The position numbers and the translations under genes were made by a program. This document shows, piece after piece, positions 29,803 to 40,560 of a DNA stretch of 64,000 nt. The notes beneath the pieces are model-generated. The model had not been told where the DNA came from, did no database searches, and worked only from the letters and a program-made list of their open reading frames with translations. The stretch is from Schizochytrium sp. TIO01 (lineage: Eukaryota > Sar > Bigyra > Thraustochytrida > Thraustochytriidae). The DNA is taken from NCBI GenBank assembly GCA_004764695.1, contig SMSO01000037.1, positions 1,793,747 through 1,857,746 on the forward strand, written 5' to 3'. Numbering within the stretch: position 1 is the stretch's first letter; the number at the start of each line of letters is the position of its first letter.

Positions 29803-30367
29803 GCTAATCAAAGTGCGGCTGATTAAGACCTCCATGAACAATGCCGCGAATTGCAGTGCAACGATCGCAATGCGGCGATCGGCAGCGATTGCAATGCGAT
29901 GCAATCAAATACGATGACATCAACACGTCCACACATGACTACAGAAACACATGCACGCATACATACGTAAATACATACACGCATACATATGACACGCCGC
30001 GATCAGCCGTCGAGTCGCAGACCAGACCGACGGGATCCCAAGCTGCGGCTTGGCTCCAGCTGGAGGCGGAATTTGTGCTGTCCGTGTACCATCGATCTGA
30101 GCGGCGTCAATCTCTCTCTCTCTCTCTCTCTGTGTCTATGTGAGTGAGTGTGTGCGTGTGTGTTGTTTCTGTTTTGCGATCTCTCTCTCTGTGAGACCTC
30201 GAACCGCCGCCGCTGCTCAATAAGCCGTGTGTTTGCTTGCTTATTACGGGGTCTGCGAATCATTCTTGTTCAAAATAGGCACAGCGCATGGACAGATTGG
30301 ACGATGGATGATCAGGCACTCCCTGCCGACCTCCCGTTTCATAGGATGGGTGAAGGGCTGAGACTGG

Positions 30368-30600
30368 TTGATTGATTGATTGAAGAATTGATTGAAGAAT
30401 TGATTGAAGAATTGAAGAATTGATTGAACAATTGATTGAACAATTGATTGAACAATTGATTGATCAGTTGATTGAACAATTGAAGAATTGATTGATTGAT
30501 CTGTTGATTGAACAATTGAACAATTGATTGATTGATCGATTGATCAGTTGATTGAAGAATTGAAGAATTGATTGAAGAATCGATTAAAGGAATGCAGGAA
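30368..30600. repeat. 12-base GAATTGATTGAA minisatellite
   Basis: About 230 bases made of ATTG tetramers arranged in 12-base higher-order units (GAAGAATTGATT and GAACAATTGATT variants). Confidence 0.9.
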
Positions 30601-32569
30601 TGGACCTCATTGTGGAGGAATGAATGCGTAAGCAGGATCGCGAGAACCGCGCCCGTTGCCTTAAAAGAAAGGCGTCGTCATCCACTGTAGCCGAGTGCTT
30701 AGCGCCGCCTAGGACCTACCTACCACTCTCCTTTTGCAGTAACTTCCTTCATGTTCTTATCATGATTTCAACTACTTTTCAGTTCTGTAGTAAACATTGG
30801 CCATGAGGCTGCTATTGGACCATCTATTTCACTATTTAGTCTGAAAGTAGCGTGAAGATGAAAAGCGCCTTCAGCATAGAAGCAGAAGCCTTATTTGATT
30901 CACAAGGATGGCTGACGATGCGCCGGTTATAATCTATTTCCTCTCCACAGATGCCTTCTTCGCGTACGCTCGAATCCGGAGTGCCTTGGAGGAGGGGGCG
31001 CATATCTTCGCAAGATAGAAGGCGGATTTAGCTCAGTGCGAAAGAGAGAACGAAAGCTCCCGCATTGCGGCGCTTTCTTCCCGACCCGCCTAACGACGCA
31101 TAGAAAGCTCTTGTGTAAAATAGCGATAAATGACCTCTCTCGCGTCTGCATTTTGCATAGTAGGCATGCACTTACTACTTACTTATTTGGTTTTAACCTT
31201 TGAAAGGTTTCGTTGCGAATAATTGTTTGCATGAATACAAAGAAAATTTGAAGCCTTGAGTAATAAAATTAGTAGTTTATGGAGCGATATAACTTTATAA
31301 AATTTTAATTTGTTTTTAAATAAAAATAACTTATTCATATGATAGCAGGAGGAGAAAGAAACCATCAGATAGAAACGAAAAAGAAAAGAGAGAACTTGCC
31401 GCTCGCTATAGCAACAAGAATTACCTTAAATTAACGGCCAGCTCCCGCTCTCACCCAACTCGTACAGCGCGTCCACGTACATCTCCTCCGCGACCTCCTC
31501 GCCACCCTTCGCCACGCCCTTCTCCGCCTGGTTCCCACCTCCTCGCTTTCGCCCGCGCAACCCTTTTCCAAAATATCATAACCTGGGAACGCGGGGACCG
31601 TCTCGCGACCACCAGTGGACCGCTCAGATTTGCCTGGTTGGAGGGAGGCCTGGGTCCTTCTGTCCCAATTCCAGGGACCAAAACCCCCAGCGATTCACTG
31701 CTACAGTTACCAATAGGTACGCCTACTTCATGGTAACGCGGGGAACCTCCGGATTGGGTGGATGCGATGAAAAATCCTCACCAGCGGGAGACAAAGTAGA
31801 GGTGACCCGGAGTGCTAGGTGTGGCGGTAGATGGGGCTTAGCGCGACCCCGCCTGTGAAGAGCTCGCTGCTTTTGGCTGCGATGATGATGATGATGGCTA
31901 GTTTGTCTCGATTTCGATTTCACTCACGCGCTCCCGGTTTATCGATCTGCTGGTGTGGAAGGCAGGCGAAACTCGCAGGAAGAGCTCTATTATAGCTCGC
32001 TTGAGAGCACGAGGTGGTTTTTACGAGGCGTTTTCTGCTCGAGCAGAGAGAGAGAGACCTCACGTAGGCAAGAGCCGTGGGAAAAAGCAGGGCGTCTTAA
32101 ATGAGGCCATCGTACTGTTTGCGGCTAATGTACTACTAGGGTGGGCCTCCAGTGGCTTGAATTTAGGACGCCGTCTTAAAATCGAAAGTAAGTGTAGTGG
32201 CGCTGATGATGGGTGGCGCTGGAGGAGTGCGAGAGGAAATGCCTCCAAGGACCACGAAGAATGCGAAATACTCGCAGCCAAGACCACCTCCGCCCTCCTC
32301 TGGCACCCCGAGCACCAGGAGGCCCTCCCTGGCACCCGTCCTTACGCCTTTTCGACTTGTCTTCAGGTGCGGCGAGCGAGCATCCTCGAAGTCCTGGTCC
32401 ATGGAATGCAAGCATGCAAACGATGCCCTCGCCAGTGGAGGAGGTGGTACCTCTTAGGCGATTCAGTAGGAGGTCACTAGCAGTCGAAGCGAAGAACTGG
32501 TCGCCTGTAAGGTGAATAGGCGGTAATATGGGATAAAGAGTGCGACTTTCTGTATATACAGACATTTCA

Positions 32570-32735
32570 TATGCATGTATGAATGAATGACTGTATGTCA
32601 AATGTCTGTGTATGTATATGTCTGTATGTCTGTATTTCTTGTATTTCTTTTGTATGTATGTATGTCTGTATTTCTTTTGTATTTCTTTTGTACGTATGTA
32701 TGTATGTATTTCTTTTGCATGTATGTGTTTATTTT
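32570..32735. repeat. TGTA/TATTTCTTT mixed repeat
   Basis: Interleaved TGTATG units and TGTATTTCTTT blocks, each repeated three to four times. The Cys/Ile/Ser/Tyr-rich frames through it are artefacts. Confidence 0.8.
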
Positions 32736-33165
32736 GTATGGTGCGATTTGATATGGTTCATATTACTTATAAGAAAATAAAAATGCAGATGTATGTAATG
32801 TATGTAGAGCATAGTATACATATTCTATACGCTCTATACCGTACCATCTAAGGGTAGTGAGTGATTAGTGAGTGATTAGTAATCAAAGGTTATAACTTGT
32901 GGTTCATTCAATCAGTGGTGGATTGGAGTCCTTTGGAGAAAAAGGAGAGGTATCAGTCTACCAATCGGTCGGTCGGCGTCTCGGCTCGGCTGGCGGAGCG
33001 TAGTTCGTGTGGTCAGTAAAGAGGCAGCAAGCGGCTTGTTGGCGCGGCGAGTCTCTTGAAGTGTGCATCTTGTGTTGCGTGGAAAGAGGGTGGTCGAGCG
33101 TCCACTCATCTTGCCCTGCATCATTCCATAGAGATCTAGAGATCGAAGCAAACTAGCTAAACAAG

Positions 33166-34767
33166 ATGAGCTCTGGCATGTTTCTGCTCCTCGAGGCCGC
33201 CTCTGGCTATGGCCTCTTTGAGGTTATCGAGACCGACGAGGTGGCCCTCCAGAAGGAGCAGGTCCAGGCCTCCGTGACTGAGCTCGAGCGCTTCAGCAAG
33301 CTCGTCAAGCTCAAGGCTTTCCAGCCGTTCTCCAGCGCTGAGAATGCCCTCGAGAACATCATGAAGGTGTCTGAGAACCTTGTGCCCGAGGACCTTGCTA
33401 CCTTCCTCACCAGCAACCTCCCCAAGGGCAAGAAGATGAAGTCCGAGGGTATGTTCCTCGGTGTCACCGCACCCAACTTGGCCTCTGCCATCCGCGAGAC
33501 CACTACCATCCCCTGCAAGTCCGATGAGACCGTGCTCGAGCTCCTCCGTGGAGTCCGCACCCACCTTGCCCGCTACGTGAAACAGCTCGACGGAGGTGCC
33601 TCCGAGAAGGCGCAGCTCGGTCTTGGACACAGTTACTCTCGTGCCAAGGTCAAGTTCAACGTGAACCGTCAGGACAACATGATCATCCAGAGCATCTGCC
33701 TCTTGGACCAGATGGACAAGGACATCAACACCTGCGCCATGCGCGTCAAGGAGTGGTACTCTTGGCACTTCCCCGAGCTTCAGAAGATCGTGTCTGACTC
33801 TTTCATCTTCGCACGCCTCGTGCAGTTCATTGGCGCTCGCAACAACTTGAGCGAGGAAAAGCTCGAGGGCCTCACCGAGATCACCATGGACAAGGAGATC
33901 TCTGAGCAAATCCTCGACGCCGCTCGTGCCTCCATGGGTTTCGACTGCTCTGACATCGATATGCTTAACCTCAGCCAGTTCGCCGACCGCGTCGTCGAGC
34001 TCGCCAAGTACCGCCGCGAGCTCCACACCTACCTCCTCGAGAAGATGTCCGTCGTGGCACCCAACCTCGCGGCCCTCATCGGAGAGCCCGTCGCCGCCAG
34101 ACTCATCTCCCACGCTGGCAGCCTCGTAAACCTTGCAAAGTACCCGGCCTCCACCATCCAGATTCTCGGTGCTGAGAAGGCTCTCTTCCGCGCCCTCAAG
34201 ACCAAGGGCAACACCCCCAAGTACGGCCTTATCTTCCACTCCAGCTTCATCGGACGTGCTGGAGCCAAGAACAAGGGCCGCATCTCCCGTTACCTTGCCA
34301 ACAAATGCGCTATTGCCGCCCGCATTGACTACTTCGCAGAGGTCCCTAACCCGGCTTACGGTGAGAAGCTCAAGGACCAGGTCGAGGAGAGACTCGCGTT
34401 CTACGACACCGGAGCCACCCCGAAGAAGAACCTTGATGTGATGAGAGAGGCAGCTAAGGAGGCCGCCGCCCTTGTGAAGGAGATGGGCCTCTCATCAGAC
34501 GCCGCGACGCCGAAAAAACGCAAGCGCACAGACGAGGACGACAGCAGCGACGAAGAGGAGGATAACAAGAAGGCCGACGACAGCAGTGACGAAGAGGAGG
34601 AGGCCCCCAAACTGAAGAAGGACAAGAAGTCTAAGAAGAGCAAAAAGGAAAACGGTGAGACCCCGAGCAAGTCCGCCAAGAAGGAAAAGAAGGAAAAGAA
34701 GGAGAAGAAGGACAAGAAGAAGGACGACGACGCACCCAAGAAGAAGAAGAAGAAGACGAAGGAGTAA
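33166..34767 (+). CDS. NOP56: NOP56, box C/D snoRNP core protein
   Basis: Core scaffold of box C/D small nucleolar ribonucleoproteins, acting with fibrillarin, NOP58 and SNU13 in rRNA 2'-O-methylation and pre-rRNA processing in the nucleolus. The 533-residue protein contains the NOP5NT domain (about 4-70), the coiled-coil NOSIC region, and the Nop domain. Highly conserved strings are AQLGLGHSYSRAKVKFNVNR, MIIQSICLLDQMDKDINT, LIGEPVAARLISHAGSLVNL and STIQILGAEKALFRALKTKG. NOP56 rather than NOP58 is favoured by the N-terminal and hinge sequences. The last 90 residues are the family's charged tail, first acidic-serine blocks (DDSSDEEED) that are likely CK2 sites, then KKE/KKD repeats. Start ATG at 33166 in AACAAGATGA. 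No intron. Strong C-ending codon bias suggests high expression and keeps a 360-codon antisense frame open. Confidence 0.97.
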   Translation: MSSGMFLLLEAASGYGLFEVIETDEVALQKEQVQASVTELERFSKLVKLKAFQPFSSAENALENIMKVSENLVPEDLATFLTSNLPKGKKMKSEGMFLGVTAPNLASAIRETTTIPCKSDETVLELLRGVRTHLARYVKQLDGGASEKAQLGLGHSYSRAKVKFNVNRQDNMIIQSICLLDQMDKDINTCAMRVKEWYSWHFPELQKIVSDSFIFARLVQFIGARNNLSEEKLEGLTEITMDKEISEQILDAARASMGFDCSDIDMLNLSQFADRVVELAKYRRELHTYLLEKMSVVAPNLAALIGEPVAARLISHAGSLVNLAKYPASTIQILGAEKALFRALKTKGNTPKYGLIFHSSFIGRAGAKNKGRISRYLANKCAIAARIDYFAEVPNPAYGEKLKDQVEERLAFYDTGATPKKNLDVMREAAKEAAALVKEMGLSSDAATPKKRKRTDEDDSSDEEEDNKKADDSSDEEEEAPKLKKDKKSKKSKKENGETPSKSAKKEKKEKKEKKDKKKDDDAPKKKKKKTKE

Positions 34768-36299
34768 GTAAGTAAGGAGTAAGCTGGCTAGCTAGCTGAC
34801 ATGCCCAAGGCCTGCCTGCGTGCATGCATGCATACTTCTTCACAACCCTCGAAAATAGATCAAATCTGAGCCTGTTTGTTTTTTGTTCAAGACACACCTA
34901 CTACCAAATCTACAAAATCTGCTACTACTTCATACTTTTTCCTTTGCCAGCCTTCTTGCGCTTGTTCAAGATCTCCACAAAGACCGACATGTGCTCTACC
35001 CCTCTAGGCGTTCCCAGCTAGGCAGAGCCCAGCTGTACGTCTCTCACAAACAACACATACACACAATCATCGATTAAAGTTCTCTTTTCCTTTCCTTCCA
35101 CACCTCGTCTTTTACAAATCCTCTAAACATCTTTTTTTACAACATATACAACATCTCCTTTTGTGAATTCTTTCGTGCAACAGTATGATATTCTTGTTGA
35201 ATGCTGAAGCCCAAGTTTCGAATTTAGCCGGTGAATAATACAGAGCCTTGTACTTTTAAGATTTAAGAATCAAGTTTCTCTCTCTCCCCCTTGGCCAAAA
35301 AAAATAATTTTCCGCAGGATCTTTTCTGGATTGATGACCGATGCATTGCGCATACAAAGCCTCACTCAATTTTCTTTAATCCTAGACTAATTTACCTGCT
35401 TTGTGTTTGCGATAGGATTCCGTGAACATTAATAGCCCAACAGAAGGTATCATATTGATTGATTCCTTACAATAGTTCGTTTGCTCTATGCATCTGTGTA
35501 AGCGCACGCTGCATGCCCCAGTAGCAAAATAAAAGAGAGATCAGTCGATAGACCATATGCTAGCCTTTTATATCTTCTCTGTTATATGTACGAATCTCAA
35601 AGTAGTTTACGAAATGAACAAACTGCCTCACTTTGTTCATTGGCTCAGCTCAGACTGTTGCTTGACGATCGTTACTCTAAAGATTTGAAGGTTGGTGAAC
35701 CCATTTTGCCCTTATTGGTGTCCTTCTACTCTAATTTTATTTTCAAAGTGAATAAATACCTCGAAGAATAACAGTAGGTATGTATGATGTCATCGAAAGA
35801 AGCAAAGAGCCACGATATTACTTTTTGAAATAGCAGAGCGTTATGAGTAGTACCGGCCTATTCAAAATTGCATGGTTGAAACAAAAGGCAACTGCACCTT
35901 ATGCCATAGATGATAGAAGCGTTTGAGCGAATTGGACTATACAAAATTTGCATATCTTCCTATAACTTTAACCTCATAGACCATAGGTTTGAAATCACTT
36001 ACCTTTATGTGCACATCATCATTCCCAACACTCCACGTTTATTATCTATTCATACTCCCCATATAGTACAAACTTGCGAATTATATATCTACATATGCGC
36101 CTTCGCCCTGGTTTTATGTGCCTTCGAAATCTCTTTTTGGAGGTGAATGTGAGGATAGGAGTACCGCGACCCAATCCAAGAGTTGCACAAAATAATCGCT
36201 CATTGTAGATGTCAGTAGTTGATCAAAAATGTGCATTTGCTCGAGAGTCAACACTTTCACTACAAGCTAGGGATCTTGTAAGATATTTAGTTGATTATT

Positions 36300-36346
36300 G
36301 GGGGGGGGGGGGTTATTGCCTTCTGGGGAGGGGGGGTAGGGAGGGG
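36300..36346 (+). other. G-run cluster with quadruplex potential
   Basis: A run of 13 G, a 12-base spacer, then GGGG, GGGGGGG, GGG and GGGG runs separated by one or two bases. This satisfies the usual intramolecular G-quadruplex pattern on the plus strand. Confidence 0.7.
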
Positions 36347-36586
36347 ATAGACAAGAACAGTGTATACCAACAGGTCAAGTTGGGTCTCGACATGGCGTTC
36401 AATCATTGCTGTTTGACGAGTCCATAGTATCTTGTTGTAGTATCCGAATGATGCGACGCTTTAATTAATAATCTGACTGTGTTTAACATAGCAGACAACA
36501 CAAAAGGCTTGAAAAACTACAACGTAAACCAGACATGGGAACTACAGACAGTTTGAATACACATACCATATATACTAGATAGATGA

Positions 36587-36690
36587 AAAGCAAGAAGGCA
36601 AAATCTAAATATCCAAAGATAGAGCGCGCAATGCTATAAAGCAAGGAGGCAAGAAATTAAATATCCAAAGATAGAACGCACGATGCTATA
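36587..36690. repeat. Tandem duplication of a 52-base unit
   Basis: Two adjacent copies of about 52 bases sharing AAATATCCAAAGATAGA and ATGCTATA, with several substitutions between copies. Confidence 0.85.
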
Positions 36691-37496
36691 AAATGCGCAT
36701 CACAAGAAAATTCATGTTAAAAAGGCATGAGAGAATTGACAAGTACAAACGAAGTAACAAAAAATGTGATTTTTCTAACCTACGTGTATCCACTAATATT
36801 CAGGTATGCAAGGCACTACCTTCGGAAATTGAAGGCACTCAACATTTGATGAGAGGACGTATAGCAATACGCCAGAGCGGAGCTGAAAGATAGGAGCCAC
36901 AGTGAATCCAATAACAAAAGAGATCCTTGCCGTCAACATCACAAAGAGTCTCTGAGATATGCCTATGCAAGGAACCTGGTTTGGAGAAGAAAAAGGAAAG
37001 GGAAAAGACAAACACACAGCAAACTCTGCCGCCTGTCCACACGACGCACCAACACTGTTAATGCAATACATCTAGGCACGCATAGGGTTAGCGACAAAAG
37101 ACAAAGAAGAAGAAATATACGTAATTGTACGAACACAGACACACTTTTGTGAACGCAGGCGATCACCAGCTCTATCTTTCTCTTACTCCATCTTCATCAA
37201 AGAAGGAGGAAGTTCATGACGAAAAGGACACAGGGAATCATCTATGTTGGCGCATACTCCAGCAAACAGATCAGCAATCAAAGGGTGTCGTTGCAAGAAG
37301 TTGACCACGCAAAAGTATGCAACCCGAGTCCGAACGAAAGGATTAAAAAAAGGAGCCAAGTATAGCTACACGCACACATACACAGACATGATGAGCAGAT
37401 GTTACGCATGAACACACCACACATACATTTGAGTGGCATCCGACTCTAACTACCTGCAACATCAAATCAAATTGATCTTGAGCATGAATTCAGGGC

Positions 37497-39380
37497 TCAG
37501 AGGGTGGCATCATTGTAGTCATCTTTCTTGCCCTTTCCACCCTTATCCTTGCTCTTCTCCTTGGAGGTGCCCTTTGCACCAGTGCCATCGTCCTCCTCAT
37601 CAAACAACGCGCGGCGTTCCATTGAAGCAGACACACGACGGCCAATGTTAGCAGCATCCTTGGAGACATTAGCGCTTGCAAGAACCTCCTCAGGACTGTG
37701 ACCGTAGCGCTTTGCATAACGTGCAAGAATAGCCTGCGCAATTTCTTCAGATTCCGCAGCATCGGCGTCACGCAAGGTTTCTTCAGCTGCCTCAGTCGCT
37801 TCCTCCTGTTCTTGAGACTTGAGCGCCTCCTGAACAAGATCAGAGTATCCTGCACGCTCAGAGCGCTCAATAGTCCTGCGGCGATCCTCAGGGCTTGGCT
37901 CAGGAATGTCAGGCTTGGTTGCAAGACGCTCGTCATCCAGTGAAATGATCTCACGCTTAGACTTGCTCTTCTTGCCGAGTGTTGTCTTCATGAGACCACC
38001 CAGAAGCGAACGGCGGGCATTTCCGGACTTGCTGCCACTGCTAGTCTTCTCCAGGCCAGCTGCAGCTGCTTCGTCAAAGTCCGGTACAACATCGCCATCG
38101 TCAACCCCTGTGAAATCTTCATCCTCGTGACTTTCGAGGGCCTCGAGAGGTGCAGGGCCGTCGAGTTCTGGAGCACGGTACAAGATCAGCGATATGTCAT
38201 CAACGTAGCCACCCGCCAGACTGCGTTGCAAGGTTTCGTCGTAAAGATCTGTTGCCATCTTGTAGAGAGGCGTGGAGTTCTCAAAGTGGTCTGAGAAGAA
38301 GGTCACGAGCTCATCAGCCTTAATGACATGTTCATCAAAGATACCATCACTAGCCATGAGCAAGATACTCCCCGGACTCATCACAAACGGGGATGAAACC
38401 TCCGGAACGGAGATGTATCCTGTGCCGTAAACATCAAAGTCACCAATACCACGAGTGGGCTGAATAGAGAACTTAGTAAGCGGGTTTACGAGAAAGGCAC
38501 CATCAATCTCGAAAGCGCCGGCGTAGTCTGTGTTGAGACGCAGGAGCTCAGACGGGTTGAATACGCTGTGGGCAGGCGAGCCAATTGCCATTGGAGGGAC
38601 ATGTTTGCTCTGCACCTCGCTCAAGCCGAAGACGGGCTGCAGAAACGAGTCTTCGAAAATCTTCATGTTGAAAATCATAATTCGCGAGTCGCCGGTCTGA
38701 GCAATCCTACAGGTTCCATTGTACGTGTTATGCAGCGTGACCACACAGGTGGTTCCACCAGTGTACTTGGGCCTCTTAAGAAACTTGCGTTCCACCATGG
38801 GTCTGTGATAGCCATCCTCATCAACAACCACCAAGACCGCCGAGTTAATGTCGCGAACTTCGGCTAGGAAGCCCACGCGTCCTTCCCATTTGCCCCCAAA
38901 GCACTTGACAAACATACCGGGATGCACGTCTTCACCAGTCCAGCACACGGTGTCGGACACCTCACGAAAAGCCTCTTTGATGAGCTCCTCGGAGGGTACT
39001 GAATCCGGATCAGAACGTGCCGACATGAGCCGCAGGAGCGTCTCGGGCATAGCATCACAAACTGCACGAGCCACCTCATGGCCATCGCGATCATGGCCAT
39101 CGCAGAGAACTTTTATGTCCCAATTTCCATACCGAGCAAGGCCAATAGCATCCTGGCCGACGTTTTTATGTCCAGGAGATCTGGACTGCGAGATGAAGGC
39201 GACGGTCTCGTTGGGCTGACCCTCAGCGTCTACGAAAGCCTCGGGGACGTTGTCCTGACCGTTGTCGCAAATAAGCAGGGTTTGAAAAGAGGGCTTAAAC
39301 TCCGCTGGCGCAGCGGAGGCCTTGACACTCTTCCGTTCGCTCGCGCGACGGCTTGCGCTCTTGCGCAAGAACGAGCGCAT
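37497..39380 (-). CDS. PP2C-family protein phosphatase with inserted domain
   Basis: A Mg/Mn-dependent Ser/Thr phosphatase of the PPM/PP2C family, 627 residues. Metal and phosphate motifs in order are SRSPGHKNVGQDA (about 66-78), VLCDGHDRDGHE (91-102), GDSR (230-233), TRGIGDFDV (309-317), ASDGIFDE (343-350) and DDIS (394-397), so the metal-binding aspartates appear intact. Between the helices after the first metal motif and the GGTTCVV strand lies an extra segment (about 149-207), MFVKCFGGKWEGRVGFLAEV through VERKFLK, resembling a small SH3/KOW-like barrel. A charged 220-residue C-terminal tail follows (Ser/Lys/Glu-rich, ending in a lysine-rich stretch), probably disordered. The N-terminus (1-25) is Arg/Ser-rich. 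The open frame begins at a GTG (39494); I chose the first ATG. Substrates cannot be inferred. Confidence 0.92.
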   Translation of the reverse strand: MRSFLRKSASRRASERKSVKASAAPAEFKPSFQTLLICDNGQDNVPEAFVDAEGQPNETVAFISQSRSPGHKNVGQDAIGLARYGNWDIKVLCDGHDRDGHEVARAVCDAMPETLLRLMSARSDPDSVPSEELIKEAFREVSDTVCWTGEDVHPGMFVKCFGGKWEGRVGFLAEVRDINSAVLVVVDEDGYHRPMVERKFLKRPKYTGGTTCVVTLHNTYNGTCRIAQTGDSRIMIFNMKIFEDSFLQPVFGLSEVQSKHVPPMAIGSPAHSVFNPSELLRLNTDYAGAFEIDGAFLVNPLTKFSIQPTRGIGDFDVYGTGYISVPEVSSPFVMSPGSILLMASDGIFDEHVIKADELVTFFSDHFENSTPLYKMATDLYDETLQRSLAGGYVDDISLILYRAPELDGPAPLEALESHEDEDFTGVDDGDVVPDFDEAAAAGLEKTSSGSKSGNARRSLLGGLMKTTLGKKSKSKREIISLDDERLATKPDIPEPSPEDRRRTIERSERAGYSDLVQEALKSQEQEEATEAAEETLRDADAAESEEIAQAILARYAKRYGHSPEEVLASANVSKDAANIGRRVSASMERRALFDEEDDGTGAKGTSKEKSKDKGGKGKKDDYNDATL

Positions 39381-40017
39381 GACGTTGCACGCGAGTGACA
39401 CAATGGTGGATGTCCGCGATTCGTAGTCTTCTACTGTCGCGATCCGCGCTTGGCGAACCGCACCAAGACCGGCAGCCCTGGGCCTTCTGGCCACAGCTAC
39501 CTCTCACCCTGGTCTCGACCGGACGTTCCTCTCAATGCGAAGCGAACTGCTGTTGCTTGGGCTACAAGCAGGACAGCTCCACTCGGAACTGTCAAATTCC
39601 ACAAGATGTCACAATCAGCCGGCACCTGGAGTGCTTGGCTTACTCTGTTTACGGCTAGGTTGCCTCTCGATACCCCCGCTTGCTTTGCTTGCTTGCTTAC
39701 TTGCTTGCTTGCACAAGCACCCAGCTAACGAAGTAACGAACTCACTCACTTACGCACGCTCGCACGCACGCTCGTGACTTGGTTTAAGGTCAGAGCTAAA
39801 TAGACTCTAAAGCGCTCGCTGGCTTATGAGTCAATTCGGCAGCTGCAAACAAAACCCGGCAAACCTGGCAACCCGCACTTATCGCGTATCAGCCGTCGCC
39901 GCCACAGCGCTGTCTCCGATCCGGAAGCTGCAGGAACAAGGCTCTGCCTGCACCAAACGCGGCCACGCTGCGAACCCAGTGAACCGCGCGCGTGCAAATT
40001 GGATTGCAATTCGCAGT

Positions 40018-40038
40018 ATAGGTAGGTAGGTAGGTAGT
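40018..40038. repeat. (GGTA)n repeat
   Basis: Five GGTA units; shorter copies of the same motif occur at 9140, 46986-47006 and 55062. Confidence 0.85.
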
Positions 40039-40431
40039 GCCTTTATTCTGTGGAAGAAAGTAAAAAGGATGAAGGTGTACTTTTCAGTAGGACTGTCTAT
40101 GCGCCTCCTAGCAATGGCCTGCTGGCACTTGCACCTCTACTGCTAGTGATACGATTAGCTGGCGCTTAGTACCTCCAGCACAGGAAAGAGTTCACGGAAG
40201 CAGAGCCGAGATGTGCAGACGGCTTTCTTTCTCTGGCGATGTCAAAACTGCTGCTACTGCTGATACTGCTGATACTTTAGAAGCAATCGCCTCTGGGTTG
40301 GAGTCCTCCACGTATAGAGCTTTGCGTGCAGCCAGAGTGCACGTTCTTGGGGACTCGAGTCAATCGACCGCCGATTCTTCCACCTCAAAGGAGTTTCTCT
40401 TTGAAAGTTTTACTTTGTTAATGGGAAGGAC

Positions 40432-40439
40432 AGAAAGAA

Positions 40440-40475
<36 letters not shown>

Positions 40476-40560
40476 AACGAGGAAGAAAAGAGAAAGGGGT
40501 CTGAAAGGCGAAAAGAACGAAAGAACGAAAGAACGAAAGAACGAAAGAACGAACGAAAGA
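40432..40560. repeat. (GAAA)n and (GAACGAAA)n tracts
   Basis: About eleven GAAA units (40432-40478), a short spacer, then five GAACGAAA octamers (about 40510-40560). Nearly all purine on the plus strand apart from the C of the octamers. Confidence 0.92.

Larger units (their letters stand above)
23518..33165. other. 9.6-kb gene-poor, repeat-rich span
   Basis: I find no gene I can support here. It begins with the PDH E1-alpha 5' flank and ends with the NOP56 5' flank. In between are many simple repeats (listed separately), AT-rich stretches (25090-25200, 29000-29420, 31190-31380), and several GC-rich patches (25210-25560, 28060-28290, 28740-28860, 31440-31700, 32200-32460) in which short frames are open on both strands. 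Candidate frames such as plus 31953-32480 or minus 28537-28956 have no recognisable family and run through repeats. Confidence 0.5.
34768..37496. other. Intergenic, NOP56 to PP2C (convergent)
   Basis: Shared 3' flank of two convergent genes. It holds GTAA and GCTA/GCAT short repeats just after NOP56 (34768-34835), AT-rich sequence, a G-run cluster (36300-36346), a 52-base tandem duplication (36587-36690), and ACAC-rich sequence near 37370. No gene is supported. Confidence 0.5.

Noticed and set aside
31021-31090. Sequence GCGGATTTAGCTCAGT resembling the 5' end of a tRNA-Phe
   Set aside because: Only the first 16 bases match. The D stem does not close, there is no anticodon stem or T arm, and the 3' side does not pair with the acceptor strand.
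33157-34239. 360-codon minus-strand frame opposite NOP56
   Set aside because: Antisense shadow of NOP56 caused by codon bias; no family match.
40441-40560. Possible CRISPR-like array of regular short repeats
   Set aside because: These are contiguous GAAA/GAACGAAA microsatellites without spacers, in a eukaryotic genome.
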